A DNA stretch of 64,000 nucleotides from Leptobrachium leishanense (lineage: Eukaryota > Chordata > Amphibia > Anura > Megophryidae). Shown here piece by piece: positions 42,137 to 53,824 of this stretch. Positions within the stretch are counted from its first letter, which is position 1, and each line of letters begins with the position of its first letter. The position numbers were made by a program, and so were the translations under genes. Location of the stretch: the NCBI GenBank assembly GCA_009667805.1, contig CM019064.1, forward strand, positions 73,344,400-73,408,399, written 5' to 3'. The notes under the pieces are model-generated. The model ran no database searches and was not told the origin of the DNA. It worked only from the letters and a program-made list of their open reading frames with translations.

Positions 42137-42869
42137 AGAAACATAGAAACATAGAAAATGTCGGCAGATAAGAACCTTTCGGCCCATCTAGTCTGCCCAA
42201 TTACATGGATACTTTACCTGGATTTATCTTTTGTTTAGGCTAGCCTTATGCCTATCCCATGCCTGCTTAAATTCAATTACTGTTTTAGCCTCTACCACTT
42301 CAACTGGAAGACTGTTCCATGTATCCACCACCCTCTCAGTAAAATAATGCTTTCTGATGTTACTTTTAAGCCTTTGCCCCTCTAATCTAAGACTATGTCC
42401 TCTTGTTTTGCTAAAGTTTTGTTTCCTTTTAAATATACTCCCTTCCTCTACCTTGTGGATTCCCTTTACGTATTTAAATGTTTCTATCATATCTCCTCTG
42501 TCTCGTCTTTTTTCCAAGCTGTACATGTTAAGATCATTAAGCCTTTCCTGGTAACTTTTCTCCTTCAAGCCGTACACCATTTTAGTAGCCCTTCTCTGAA
42601 CTCTCTCTAAGATGTCTATATCCTTCTGGAGATACGGTCTCCAGTACTGCACACAGTACTCCAAGTGAGGTCTCACCAGTGCTCTGTACAGTGGCATGAG
42701 CACTTCCCTTTTCCTACTGCTAATACCTCTCCCTACACAACCAAGCATTCTGCTAGCATTTCCTGCTGCTCTATTACATTGACTACTTACCTTTAGATCC
42801 TCTGAAATAATAACCCCTAAATCCCTTTCCTCAGATGTTGAGGTTAGGACTGTATCAAATATTCATAAT
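42137..42869 (-). mobile_element. CR1-superfamily LINE fragment inserted in the Tc1 right end
   Basis: Flanked by AGAT at 42133-42136 and 42870-42873. On the minus strand the 3' tail ends in ATGTTTCTATGTTTCTATC, the short tandem tail typical of this superfamily, after GGGCCGAAAGGTTCTTATCT. It is 5'-truncated, as expected for target-primed reverse transcription. Confidence 0.85.
42224..42748 (-). pseudogene. C-terminal part of a CR1/Rex1-type reverse transcriptase
   Basis: A 174-codon open frame containing LYRALVRPHLEYCVQYWRPY, then DIDILERVQRRATKMVYGL, RGHSLRLEGQRLKSNIRKHY and VVDTWNSLPVEVV. This is the region distal to the reverse transcriptase palm in CR1/L2/Rex1 LINEs. The catalytic domain and the endonuclease are absent. 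No stop interrupts the piece, so the insertion is relatively recent. Confidence 0.85.
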
Positions 42870-42917
42870 AGATGTTAGAATTGTGTTGATGTCCCAATAT
42901 TTCTGGACCTGACTGTA

Positions 42918-43616
42918 TATTTAATTAGATAACACAATATATTCCATTTATTTGCCTAACCAAAAGGCCAGCAATTGTATAATCCTCTCAAACTGCCATA
43001 AACACGTATTGCTTCTTTGGTGTTATGACAGGGTAACTAGGGCAGAGCAATAAATCATCAGTATGCAAGCAGGCAGATGGGGGGGAAAAAACCTGCTTAT
43101 AGGGTTAACCATTGCCAGTTGCTTGCTATTTTATACTGCCTGGCCCTTTATAGTCTGCTGAGGTTCTTCCTGTAAAAACTGTCTCCGCAGTGGCTATAAC
43201 AGTGTATTATTCATAATGCCGAACAGAGATAGGTTTAGAATGGTATAGATATCTATGCAAAACAGTTATAGATTAGAACTGGAAAGAGCACTTGACTGCC
43301 ATTGACTGTTGATGTGCTTGCTTTTTTATTCAGTGTGTTATGGTCAGATGTGTTGCATCACAATGACTACCTGTCACAATACAAGCAGGGGCACTGACAG
43401 AGAGAATAAGTACATTGGAAGAAAGATGTGAGCATGCGGCATATGAATGAGTATCTGGCTAGCTGCATGTTAGGACGTTCACAATTTTTACTGAAAGCAG
43501 AAGAAAAGAAATAAAATAACTCACATTCTTATGCTGATGGCTCATATTATTATTGTTATTACAATTAGTTTATTTGTAATGCATAATATCTGCAGCACAG
43601 TACAGGGGTTACAATG
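42918..43616. other. No feature recognised
   Basis: About 700 bp of unique-looking sequence. Confidence 0.4.
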
Positions 43617-43624
43617 TACTAGGG

Positions 43625-43812
43625 CAGTGGTTCCCAACCCCGGTACTCAGTCAGGACCCACTAACAGGTCAGGTTTGCCAGATATGTGAAGCACAGCACA
43701 GGTGATATGATTTACTGCTCAGTGATTGCAGGATTCAGTCTGCATTTCCCCAAGGCACTCCTTAAAACCTGGCCTGTTAGGGGGACTTGAGGACCGCGGT
43801 TGGGAACCACTG
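43625..43812. mobile_element. hAT MITE, 188 bp
   Basis: The ends CAGTGGTTCCCAACC and GGTTGGGAACCACTG are perfect inverted repeats. An exact 8-bp duplication, TACTAGGG, lies at 43617-43624 and 43813-43820. Confidence 0.95.
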
Positions 43813-43820
43813 TACTAGGG

Positions 43821-44789
43821 TAATACAAAGTTAGATATGCAAGAGGCAGAGAGGGCCCTGCTAGATAAAGTGCTTACATTCTAAAGGGGGTGAGTGGAGG
43901 ACAACAAAAGGAAGGAAGTTGTAAAACACGGTGTGCCGTAATGCACTTTGGACTTGGAGTGCATGGGCACAGAGGCATATTTGTAGGGTGCAGGCCACAT
44001 AATCAATATGAGCTCATTGCCATCTCATGTGCAGAATGTCTGTGTGATCTATGATTATGCTACTGTCTGTCTATTGTCTGGTCCATGTGTAACTGTTATC
44101 TGCTGAGTGGATTAGCCTCCCCGTCTACCCTTGTTTCAGGAATGTGTCTGTTTATATTTGAATAGGTTGTAAATATGCTGTCTGTAATCTGTTATCATCC
44201 CGATTACCATTATCCTGCCTTGTTTTAAATGTTACGTAATGTTTAATTTAACTGGCTACTTAATCTAATAAAATTTAACCTTCCAAGAAGCAAATGGTTG
44301 TCAAATTATCTGTTTCAGTCTAATTAGGTCCACTAACAGTTTCTAGGGGAGGTGTTGGGGGTTTGTATATGTAAATGACCCATGTGTGACCATATAAATG
44401 TATGTGTGTTCCTGATTGAAACAATTCTATTCTGACCCTACATGTAGTCACGACTTATGGTTTGGGTAGCAGCTATATTCTGTTCGCTGTTCCAGTGCAA
44501 AGCTCCAGATATACAGCCATGGCTTATTTCTTGGGGATGGTATCAAGGTTCTCTAAGGACTGGAGGAAGGCACAAGAGGAATGAGTAGAACACAGGGTCC
44601 AGCTAGGAAGCATTACTGGCAGATGTGCCCTGTCGGGATACTGGGATCTGTTACACACGGTTTTATGGCAGTACTTGAGGTGGATTGGATAATGGCTAGA
44701 GCTTACAGATAAACACTGAGACAGTTGGCAAGCTTCTCTAAACAAGTTTTGGTTTAAAAGGAAATTTGGTGACAGATCGGAGAAAGAAT
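43821..44789. other. No feature recognised
   Basis: About 970 bp with no repeat or gene recognised. The minus-strand frame at 44524-44895 runs into the LINE and has no motif. Confidence 0.4.
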
Positions 44790-44885
44790 AGAATAGAAAG
44801 TCGAGGCGCGTGGTGTGGACGCGAGGCAAGATGGCCACTTGATTCTGCAGCTCTGCACCCGGGCGCACCAAACAAGCTCTTTCGA

Positions 44886-46011
44886 ATGTCCGCACAGCGT
44901 CCCACGGGACAAAAAAAGCGAGCCGCTACCTCCGTGAGTCACACTCATACCCCGGCGCTGACCGGGAGTTCCCCGATGCGGCATTATCTCCGCGGGTCAC
45001 AGGCTGCTCCCTCACAAGGCCGTAAAACCAAGATGGCGGCGGCCGGAGACCGCATGGCTGAATCGGAGGACGATCTGCAAGATAGCCGGGCTTCCTCTCT
45101 GAGCGACATACCAACTGCGGAGGTACGGGAGACCCTGCACCATTTACCCACTAAGAGGGACCTGGAATCTCTTTTCTCCCGCATGGAGGCAAAATTTGAC
45201 GCAAAATTCGCAGAATTGGGGGCTGATGTGTGGCAACTGGGAGGCAGAGTGCAAGATTTGGAGGATGATAGAGACGCTTTCATGGCCCACCTTGACAGAT
45301 TACAGACCCAACTAAATGAACAGTCCCAATATGTTACTGAACTACGCCGCTCAGTAGATGACTTGAATAACAGAGGGCGCCGCAATAATGTCCGAATTAG
45401 AGGCGTCCCTGAACTGGAAGACACGGAAGATATACCCCTCATTTTACAGACTTTATTCAATGCGCTCCTCGAATGTCCATCTGATACGCCAATATTGCTT
45501 GATAGAGCACTGCGCCCACGTGGAGCCCCTTCAACACCCAAGAGATATCATCTGCTGCATACACCATTTCCCGCTCAAGGAAGAGATCATGCAAGCGGCC
45601 AGAAAGAAATGCTCGATCACACATGACGGACACATGGTGGAAGTCTACCAAGACCTCTCCAGATTCACTTTGCAAGCCCAGAGACACCTTAAGCCGATCA
45701 CAGATGTCCTCAGAGCTCGAGACATTAGATACCAGTGGGACTACCCTTTTGCTCTTAATGTACGTAAGGAAAATCGGCTCATGACCATCATGGAACCTGG
45801 ATATGTGCCTGAATTTATACGTGCCCTGGATCTACCACAGGTGGAAGTGGCAAACTGGCATGGAGGTGACTTTCTGGATTTCCCCCCTCCCAAGCCACAA
45901 AGGCAAAAGTGGCAAGCAGTCCGTAGACAGAAACACTGCCAACCACTCAGGGATAAGGCAACGACTCCGGGACTCTACTCGACCTTTGGCCCGACACGGC
46001 AGGACCCTTGA
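44886..46011 (+). pseudogene. L1-type ORF1 protein (coiled coil plus RNA-binding domain), frameshifted
   Basis: ORF1p is the nucleic-acid chaperone of L1-type LINEs. The frame starts MSAQRPTGQKKRAATS at 44886 and has a basic, disordered N-terminus. A predicted coiled coil follows (DRDAFMAHLDRLQTQLNEQ at about 45270-45325). The conserved NRGRRNNVRIRGVPE opening of the RRM domain lies at 45367-45411, then LDRALRPRG. A frameshift near 45535-45545 moves the rest (DIICCIHHFPLKEEIMQAAR and a C-terminal domain ending at 46011) to another frame. The assignment is firm from the RNNVRIRG motif and position. Confidence 0.85.
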
Positions 46012-46608
46012 GAGGCTCCATTTTTTTTGGCTAAAGTGACCGGCTGGTCCACCTTGACAGCTACATCCTGAGGACCAAGGTCCACAGCTCTTGAGACCGT
46101 CCACATTTCTCTTTCTCATTGCAACGAGCGACTGGATAACTGGACGAGTCCTGAGGTTACATTCGTCTGTTGAAGACGACATTCGAAGGTTACACTTACT
46201 ACGTATTTGCCCGGGTACGGCCGAATTAGGAGGCTGATTCATTATACCCATACCTAGGTTCTCATGTTAAGTACTTTACTTGAGATCTACACCATCCCCC
46301 CTGCGGTGTTTGAATTTATCCAGTATGCCAGGAACGGCTGTTCCTTATTCCCAGCTTGCTGGCTCGACCCCATATGGGTCTGTACCCTATTCGGGTACCC
46401 ACACCGATCTTTGCTATGTGTTATGCATTGTAAGGTGCGGTTTATGATTTTACTTCTGTTTGTATTTTTGTTTCAATTTCTGTATGTCTATTTGGGTCTA
46501 CGCAACATGTACATCCTGTTCATGTCCGAACCGCTTGAGTTGAGCTCGCACAGGGGAATGCATTCTCTCCAACACTGCTATTTTTTTTTTGGGACAATTT
46601 TTTAGATT

Positions 46609-49600
46609 ATGGCTAGGATACGACTTATATCCCTGAACGTCAGGGGACTGAATCACCCGTCTAAACGGCGGATCGCTATGGCTGATCTTCGTAAACAGAA
46701 ATGCGATTTTGCCTTCTTGCAAGAAACCCACTTTAGGTCGGATAGTGCTCCAACTTTGTGCTCGAATTACTTTACCCAGAGCTTTTATAGTAACTTTGAG
46801 ACTTCAAAATCTAGAGGGGTGGCCATTCTGGTGGCCTCACATATTCCTTTCACATGCACCTCTCAGATAGAGGACCCACAGGGCCGTTTCATTATCTTGA
46901 AGGGACATACTGGTTCTAGATTGGTTACGCTGGCGAATATATACCTCCCTAACACTCAACAGTGTGCTGCGTTCAGTAGAATTTTGAATAAACTCGTTAA
47001 GTTTGCTGAAGGCCTTCTATTATGTGGAGGAGATTTCAACATCTCCCTGGACTCCAAAAAGGAAGCTACCCCTTCCCCTGGCACACCACAACCATCTAAA
47101 CTACGTAGATTCCACCAACTATTGCAGACGTTTCAATTAGTAGACTGTTGGAGAGCGATGCATCCCTCTGGGCGTGACTACACATTTTACTCTCATGCTG
47201 CCCGAGTTTACTCCCATCTAGACCTTTTCCTCAGGTCTCACTATACACTTCATTTAATTCGCTCAGTGTCCATAGGGAGTATTACTTGGTCGGACCACGC
47301 CCCAGTGTTGCTGAACCTTGACGTTCCCGACCTACCCCCTAGACGTTACCAATGGCGTCTTAACGAATCCCTACTGAAAGATGTGTTCACCGAGAGTATC
47401 TCTCAGATGCCATTACTCAATATTTTGAGGTAAATGATAATGGGGAAGTCTCTGATCCCATACTGTGGGAGGCACAGAAGAGCGTACTCCAGGACAGTTG
47501 ATCCAAAGGGGGGCCCGATGTAAAAGGGACAGGGGAGACAAAATTCAATCCTTGCTCACGGATATACAGACCTTTGAGACTCTTCATAAGGCCACCCATC
47601 TGCTGAACACTACTCCTCCTTATCCTCCCTTCGATCAGAATTGAGGTAATTGCTCCAACACCATGCCTGTAGGTCGCTCCTACCCACTAAACGATCTTAT
47701 TACCTTCACGGTAACAGATGTGGCAAACTTCTAGCGAGAGCCCTGCGCCAGAAGTACCAGTCTACCTACATCCCTAAACTTAGACGTTCCGATGGCTCAA
47801 TCACACATCTTAATGACGAAATTCGAGCTGAGTTCCATACCTACTATCATTCTCTAGATAATCTTAGGGACTCATCCCCTCCAGCTAAGTTTATGGCTGA
47901 TTATTTGGCTAAATCCCTGAATGTCACTATCTCCCCAGAAAAGGCTGAGGCGCTGGACGTCCCCTTCACCCAGAGGGGAAAAGCCCGGGCCCAGATGGCT
48001 TCTCTATTGGGTACTATCGGACCTTTCTGAAGCTATTGGGCCCTTACCTTCTCCGCTCCTTCAATGCGATTAGCGAAGAGACTAGTTTCCCCACAGAAGC
48101 TCTCCGAGCAACAATTTCCCTTATACCGAAACCTGGTAAAGACCCTTTATTATGTTATAACTACGTCCCATCTCTCTAATAAATAATGACATAAAGCTTA
48201 TGGCAAAGATGTTAGCTTGGAGACTTAACCCCATACTTCCCTCTATGATTCACCCCGATCAAGTGGGTTTTGTCCCTCTTAGAGGCGCTCGGGACAACAC
48301 TCTGAGAGCCATAAATCTTCTCCATATATCTCGGGTCAACTCTACCCCATGCTCTTTCTTTCGGTGGACGCCGAAAAGGCGTTCGACCGAGTAGATTGGA
48401 CATTTTTAATAACGGTACTAGCAAAACTGGGTTTAGGTCCCTGCTGGCTAGCCTGGGTTTCTGCACTTTATAGTAATCCGACCGCCCTCCGAGTAAACGG
48501 CACTCTCTCCAGCCCCATATCGGTCCATAATGGAACGCATCAGGGATGCCCACTCTCCCCGATACGGTTTATTCTTACGCTAGAACCCTTTCTACAGAGA
48601 CTGCGGGACAATGAGGGCATTAAAGGATGCAATACCCCCCTACATGAATATAAAGTGTCTGCTTTTGCGGACGACGTATTATTGACGATCACGGATCCCC
48701 TACACTCCCTCCATGCATTCCTGCAGGAGGTCCATTTATATGCCGCAGTCTCCAATTTCAAGATTAACGCTACTAAGTGCGAGGCACTTGGAGTGGGCAT
48801 CCCTGACGCCATTCGCATTCAGATCCGATCCCTTTTCTCCTCCTCGTGGCAATCAGACGCCATCACATATTTAGGCCTTCGACTCCCTTCTGACCTTACT
48901 TTGCTATACATTCTTAACTATGAGCCGCTCCTACACAAGGTACGGAGTGACTTACAGGCATGGGACAAGACCCACTTCTCTTGGTTTGGAAGGATTAATA
49001 TAATAAAGATGTCCATTTTGAATAAATTCCTCTACCTATTCCAAACTCTACCTATTCATATTGCCCCTTCTTTTTTCAACACGCTGTGTAGTCTATTTGG
49101 AAAGTTTATGTGGGCTGGCAAAAGTCCCAGGCTGGCCTTTCACTTATTTACTCACCCTAAACACCGGGGAGGATTAAATGCACCTCACATGGAATACTAC
49201 TATGTGGTGGCACTGCTCCTTCACCTGTCAGACTGGTCTATGTCACCTCCCCATAAACTGTGGGTCCCCCTCGAGCAAAAATTCCTTTAAGTTCCTATTG
49301 TTTCAACACCCTGCAAAACGACCTCTCACACCACTATATGCCTAACGTCCCACCCGACGATATCTCTGACCTTAAGGTTATGGCGCTGCTACTGCCATAG
49401 ACTGGGCCTATCTCCGCTCCCCTCTCTCCTTACTCCCATGACCAGCAACCCTGACTTCCCGCCTGGCCGCCAACCCTCATTCCTGGAAATCACCTATGAT
49501 GGCCCATATTTACCAATCCAGATGCGCACTGCTGAGGGATCACTTATGCCTCTTGAGAAATTGGTGCCACCACGAGAATCATCCCCCTTGGCTACATATC

Positions 49601-50409
49601 ATTACCTTCAGCTCAAACACTTCTGGTCCAGCCTGACAGCACACCAACCATACAGACCTACCCTATTCTCCTTTGAAAGCCTTTGTACTACAGACCCCCC
49701 TCCCCCACATCTCCTCTCACTAATATGTGCCCTTTTGATGGCCGCGGAATACCCAGACCTACCCTCTTACACTGCTAAATGGAACACGGAGACACCCCCC
49801 CTTTGACCGAGCGCACATGGTTAGATGTATTCCATATCACTTTCCATTCCTCTAGAGACCTGAAAGTACAAGAGATGAATTATAAATTGCTCTCACGATG
49901 GTACCTCATACCTAATAGATTGGCATTGATGCATCCAGGGGTGTCTCCGGACTGTTGGAGGTGCGGGCTATCGAACGTTCATTCATATCTGGTGGGCCTG
50001 CCCGTTCATAGTACCCTACTGGGAGGTAGTGTTCACATACGTTAAGGAAATCCCCTCTCTGGAGTTCCCATTTACACCACAAGCTGCTCTCCTCCATGTG
50101 GTCCCCCTGTCCCCGAATAGATATATTAAGTCTCTAGCGATCCACTTGTTTAACTCAGCAAAATCTTTGATACCCCGACACTGGAGATCACAATCGCCAC
50201 CAACGGTTTTTGAATGGATAGATCAGGTCAACAGCGTTAGGGAAATGGAAGAACTCCACCTCTCACTGGATAGCAAATACGATATTTACTTTAAAACATG
50301 GTATTGGTGGTCTGACTTTGTCATGAAACACCGTAAAGGTAACCCGGAGGCCCTAGCCAGGTCCCTTGAACGGCGACCCGTACCCCCCATATTCCCTTTG
50401 ATGGATTGA
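46609..50409 (+). pseudogene. L1-type ORF2 (AP endonuclease plus reverse transcriptase), multiple frameshifts
   Basis: ORF2 nicks the target and copies the element RNA. The start MARIRLISLNVRGLNHP at 46609 opens the APE-like endonuclease, with LQETHF, LLCGGDFNISLDS and ITWSDHAPVLLNL (catalytic SDH at about 47289). The frame breaks at about 47433. The reverse transcriptase is spread over several frames from about 47650. It includes HPDQVGFVPLRGARDN, VDAEKAFDRVDWTFL, QGCPLSPIRF and SAFADDVLL, whose FADD catalytic motif is at 48664-48675. The largest intact block is 48349-49290. A C-terminal region continues to 50409. There are at least five frame changes or stops, so it is inactive. Confidence 0.9.
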
Positions 50410-50909
50410 CCCTTCTGACTGCTATTGCGACTCTGGACTCACAGATGAGCGAGACCCCTAATGTGAATTTATAGAACTCACGACCCAATTTTTGTTTTTG
50501 TACTTGTCTTTATGGTTTCTTTTTTGTTTTACTTTTCTTTTTCTTTTTCCTTTTCTTTAGAATACCTTATAATTGTTTGTATAAGCCCTTTTTTTGGTTC
50601 GTTTACCTTCTTTAACATTTGCTGAGATATATGAGTAATACAGTCACGACCCTTATGTTCTCCACACAGAACGTTCTAGAGATTGTATCTCCCACATGAT
50701 TACTGAACATTACTGGATTTGTTTGTTATTTATCATTCTGTAACTGAACTGAATATGCCTTGTTTTATATCAATAAAAAATGATATTATACAAAAAGAAT
50801 AGAAAGTCGAGAGTCAGAGGCAGAACACGTGGAGCAGATGCAAGAATATTTGTAGATAAACTGAAAGATGTAACAGGGTGCAGAGTTGTACAGGTTTTTA
50901 AAATTTACA

Positions 50910-51643
50910 GGGCCCTATTACATTTTTCGCGCAAACGTTAACACGTTTGCAAAAACGCATTAAAGCGAGGGGCAAATCCCTTTGCGCTAAACGTCGTATT
51001 ACAATGTCTGCGCAAAAAATGCGCGTTAATATCTACCGCGGGTGAACTTGCGCGAACCCTGCGTGAGTGTAATGTACTGCGTGTGTCCTATACTTAACAT
51101 TGTGAGCGCAAATGCGTTTGTAATACCATCTGCGTACCAGCGCACAATCTATGCACAAAATTTAACGCACAGCATTTGCGCGCATAATTTTAACGTCTTT
51201 TAAAAGCTGGTGGTAACGGCAAATCTGAATGTCCTGGCCGAAACCAAATACACCAGCACGAAAAAAAAATACAGCACAGTATAGTTACACATTCTACACA
51301 TACCCAAACAATAAAATTGAGAAGTTGTGCGTGTTTTTATTATTGCTGCAGCATATATGCACAGATTGACTTTGACAGGCGCAAAAACTTAATGTGAGAT
51401 AATTGTGGTTCTTAATTCTGATTGGCTGAATCGCTTGAAAAAACAGTCCGCACACCGATTTCTACGTGCAACGTTGATGCGCGCGTGTTTTTGCACGTCT
51501 TTTTTACGCGTCTTATTTTTTGACGGATGAAATAATGCGCGAGGATTGTAATACCAGCGTTAATTTACGCGCGTTAACGTTTAACGCTTCGCGCAAAAAT
51601 TCACGCGTTTACCATGCATTTTAGCGTGAAGAATGTAGGGCCC
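50910..51643. mobile_element. Harbinger-type non-autonomous element, 734 bp, reverse copy
   Basis: The left end GGGCCCTATTACATTTTTCG and right end GAATGTAGGGCCC are inverted, with ACA at 50907-50909 and 51644-51646. It is the inverted relative of 6562-7220 (shared block TTCTACACATACCCAAACAA). Dense in CGCAAA and TTGCGCG words. No gene. Confidence 0.75.
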
Positions 51644-51879
51644 ACAGTGTTTTAAATTTGATTGGGTACTTTAATGGAACAAGTGCAGAGACCAGCATAG
51701 AGGGGCGGCAGAGCAATAGTTAAGCAGTAGTAGTCATTTTGAGGCATTTAGTATAGACCGGAGCGAGGACAGTCGGGTGAGGGGAAGGTCAACAAAGGGG
51801 GAATTGCAATAGTTCCATTTGGGACATAATTAGAGAATGGATTAAAATTCTTGTTGAGTCTTGTCTTGTTGAGTCTTCA

Positions 51880-52420
51880 GAAAAGGTTGTATTTTTGGAT
51901 AGTATGTTATCTAAGCGGAAGCAATGAGAATTGGTAAGAGATTGAATGCTGGACTTGAAGGACAGAGCAGAGTAAATGATCACTTCAAGACAGCAGGCAT
52001 GGGGCCATCAATAGTAACTGACAAGTGTGTTAGAGGTTCATGTGAGAAGGGAAACAACAGAAGGGAAGAATATAAGGTTGGAGAAGACAGGTATATTTGG
52101 ATTTCATCATCATAAAAATGGAAGTGAAATGAAACCAAAAGAACTATTGAGCCTTCCAAAAGAGGATGTGTAGATCACGAACAACAGGGACTCAAGGACT
52201 GAGCCTTGGGGAACCCCCAGGTAAAGGATATGAGATACCAAAGAGATAGACCTAATAAAAGTGATTAGTGACGAATCCAAACAGGATAGGGTATTGCCAT
52301 GCACTCCAAAGTAGTAAGGATTGTCTAAAAGACTATGGTGGTTAACAGTGTAAAAGGCAGTTCAGAGGTCAAGGAGGTGTAAAAAATAAAGAGCTTTTTC
52401 TTTGACAGCTGTCAATTAAT
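51880..52420 (-). pseudogene. Degenerate LINE reverse transcriptase fragment
   Basis: On the minus strand, pieces read FTVNHHSLLDNPYYF, then LGVPQGSVLESLLFVIYTSS, with residues resembling an IQIYLSSPT block further on. GVPQGSVLGPLLF and DTVDHxxLL are conserved reverse transcriptase motifs of L2-like LINEs. The A/DD catalytic segment is decayed, and several stops interrupt it. The limits are approximate. Confidence 0.7.
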
Positions 52421-52830
52421 TTATTACTTTAGTAAGGACATTTTTGGTGGAGTTTAATGGGTATGGGAGTTGTGCTCCTAAGTTCTATTTTCTCTTCAAT
52501 GCTTTTACCCTCTTTAGAAATACTCCGTATGTCAGTATTAGTTTCAGCATAGTTTTATTTGCTCCAGTACCACATAATAAACGATTGTCACTCATTGCTA
52601 ACAGTGCACCCAGAGGTAGCACAGTCAATGCATAACGCCATAATTCATGTAAGAGATACCACTTATGAAAGTTGAAACTCTTCTGGGAGAACAATGGAAA
52701 TAGCATGTCCTGCAATGTATATTTTAAAGTGTCTGTGTTGTGCCCAGAAGACCTCAGGCTCTTTCATAGGTAATTCATACATGTGGTTGTGATTTTGCTA
52801 ACACAATGTATAAGGAAATATAATGTAACT

Positions 52831-53815
52831 AGCTGATGCCCCCAGCCTCGCTCGCATGGATTTTGGGATTTGTTACAATTGTTTTTAAAAGAACCATGAG
52901 TTTTTTTTTGTCCAAACTGTATGTAATATAATTTACAGGTTGAGGTCTTAAAGTAATAAGTAATGTTTATTGCAGACGTTAGTCAGGGAGTATTGACTAC
53001 AAAACAAAATTGTTTTCATATGCGTCCATGAATTTTTTTTTTTGTAAATACAAACCTACAATGAGACAGACAAAAAAAAGTTAATTTTGCTTTTGACATC
53101 TGAAACATAAAAAAAATAACTATTTGAGTACTTCTTTGAAAGCTACATGAGTGGTTCTTCTTTCAGGTGCTCAGATCACCAGAGAGGTAGGTGAGCTCAC
53201 TCTGGAACAGGCAACATAAAACTTCCCATTTGAGGGCCAGTCTGCCCAACTACCTTCAAAGACTGTCCCTGAGACTTGTTGATGGTCATTGTGAAACAAA
53301 CCTTTAGGGTGAACTGAAGTCTTTTGAATTGAAACAGATATTCTAAAAGTATAGGAGTTATTCGTGGTATGAACACCGACTCCCCTGGCCAAAACTGGTT
53401 AGCATCGTAGCCTCAATCATATTTCTGTGGAGTGGTTTTACTTGCAAACTGGTGCCATTGCAGAGCTTAGGTGGGTATAGCTTCCACAATAATATCACAG
53501 GTTTTCACTTGCTGGAGCAGTGAGGGAATGTGCAAGCCCTGGCTGAGAGAGGGAAGCAGACATGCTGGAGCAGTGAGGGAGTGTGCGAGCCCTGGCTGTG
53601 AGGGAAGCTGCATAGAGACTCCATTCTATTTGAAGTAACGGCATCCCTTTGATCCACTGATCCAGTGTATCAGCTGGATTTTTTAAAATAGTAAAATACG
53701 TGTTTTTTATTTTTAAAGAAGAATCTAAATACCAATTTTCACGTCTGTAACATCTTTTGTTTTTGAGATATCGGTTGGAATCCTGTTTAAAATATTCATT
53801 CCTTTTTTTCACCCC
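52831..53815 (-). mobile_element. Helitron-type relic
   Basis: The minus strand carries a C-terminal helicase fragment (about 53175-53420). Its 3' side ends CATCAGCTAGT at about 52831, a CTAG-T terminus of the kind Helitrons use (CTRR followed by T). A roughly 55-bp imperfect tandem duplication starting CTGGAGCAGTGAGGGA lies at about 53511-53610. The 5' end (TC) was not identified, so the left limit in transcription order is uncertain. Confidence 0.55.
53175..53420 (-). pseudogene. C-terminal fragment of a Helitron PIF1-type helicase
   Basis: In two frames the minus strand reads LQFTLKVCFTMTINKSQGQS, then LKVVGQ, and GKFYVACSRVSSPTSLVI. The order INKSQGQ then QLYVACSRV is the hallmark of the last motifs of PIF1-family helicases as found in Helitron RepHel proteins. 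A frameshift separates the two, and nothing upstream of this end is preserved. Confidence 0.75.
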
Positions 53816-53824
53816 CCACTTGGA

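Larger units (their letters stand above)
40555..42915 (+). mobile_element. Tc1-like transposon with open transposase, split at its right end by a LINE
   Basis: The ends CAGTCAGGTCCAGAAATATT and AATATTTCTGGACCTGACTG are inverted, flanked by TA at 40553-40554 and 42916-42917. The inverted ends are long (about 210 bp): the left GGGACCAAAAGTAATGGGAC faces GTCCCATTGCTTTTGGTCCC on the right. The right arm is interrupted at 42137-42869. Without that insert the element is about 1.63 kb, the normal size for Tc1. Confidence 0.95.
44806..50795 (+). mobile_element. Essentially full-length L1/Tx1-type LINE, 5990 bp, mutated
   Basis: A 16-bp target duplication, AGAATAGAAAGTCGAG, lies at 44790-44805 and 50796-50811. 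The element starts GCGCGTGGTGTGGACGCGAG, has a GC-rich 5' region, two open reading frames in L1 order and a pyrimidine-rich 3' UTR. It ends with AATAAA at about 50772 and a weak A-rich tail. Both frames carry frameshifts and stops. Confidence 0.9.

Noticed and set aside
44524..44895. 123-codon minus-strand frame at the LINE 5' boundary
   Set aside because: It spans the LINE insertion point and is antisense to ORF1; no motif.
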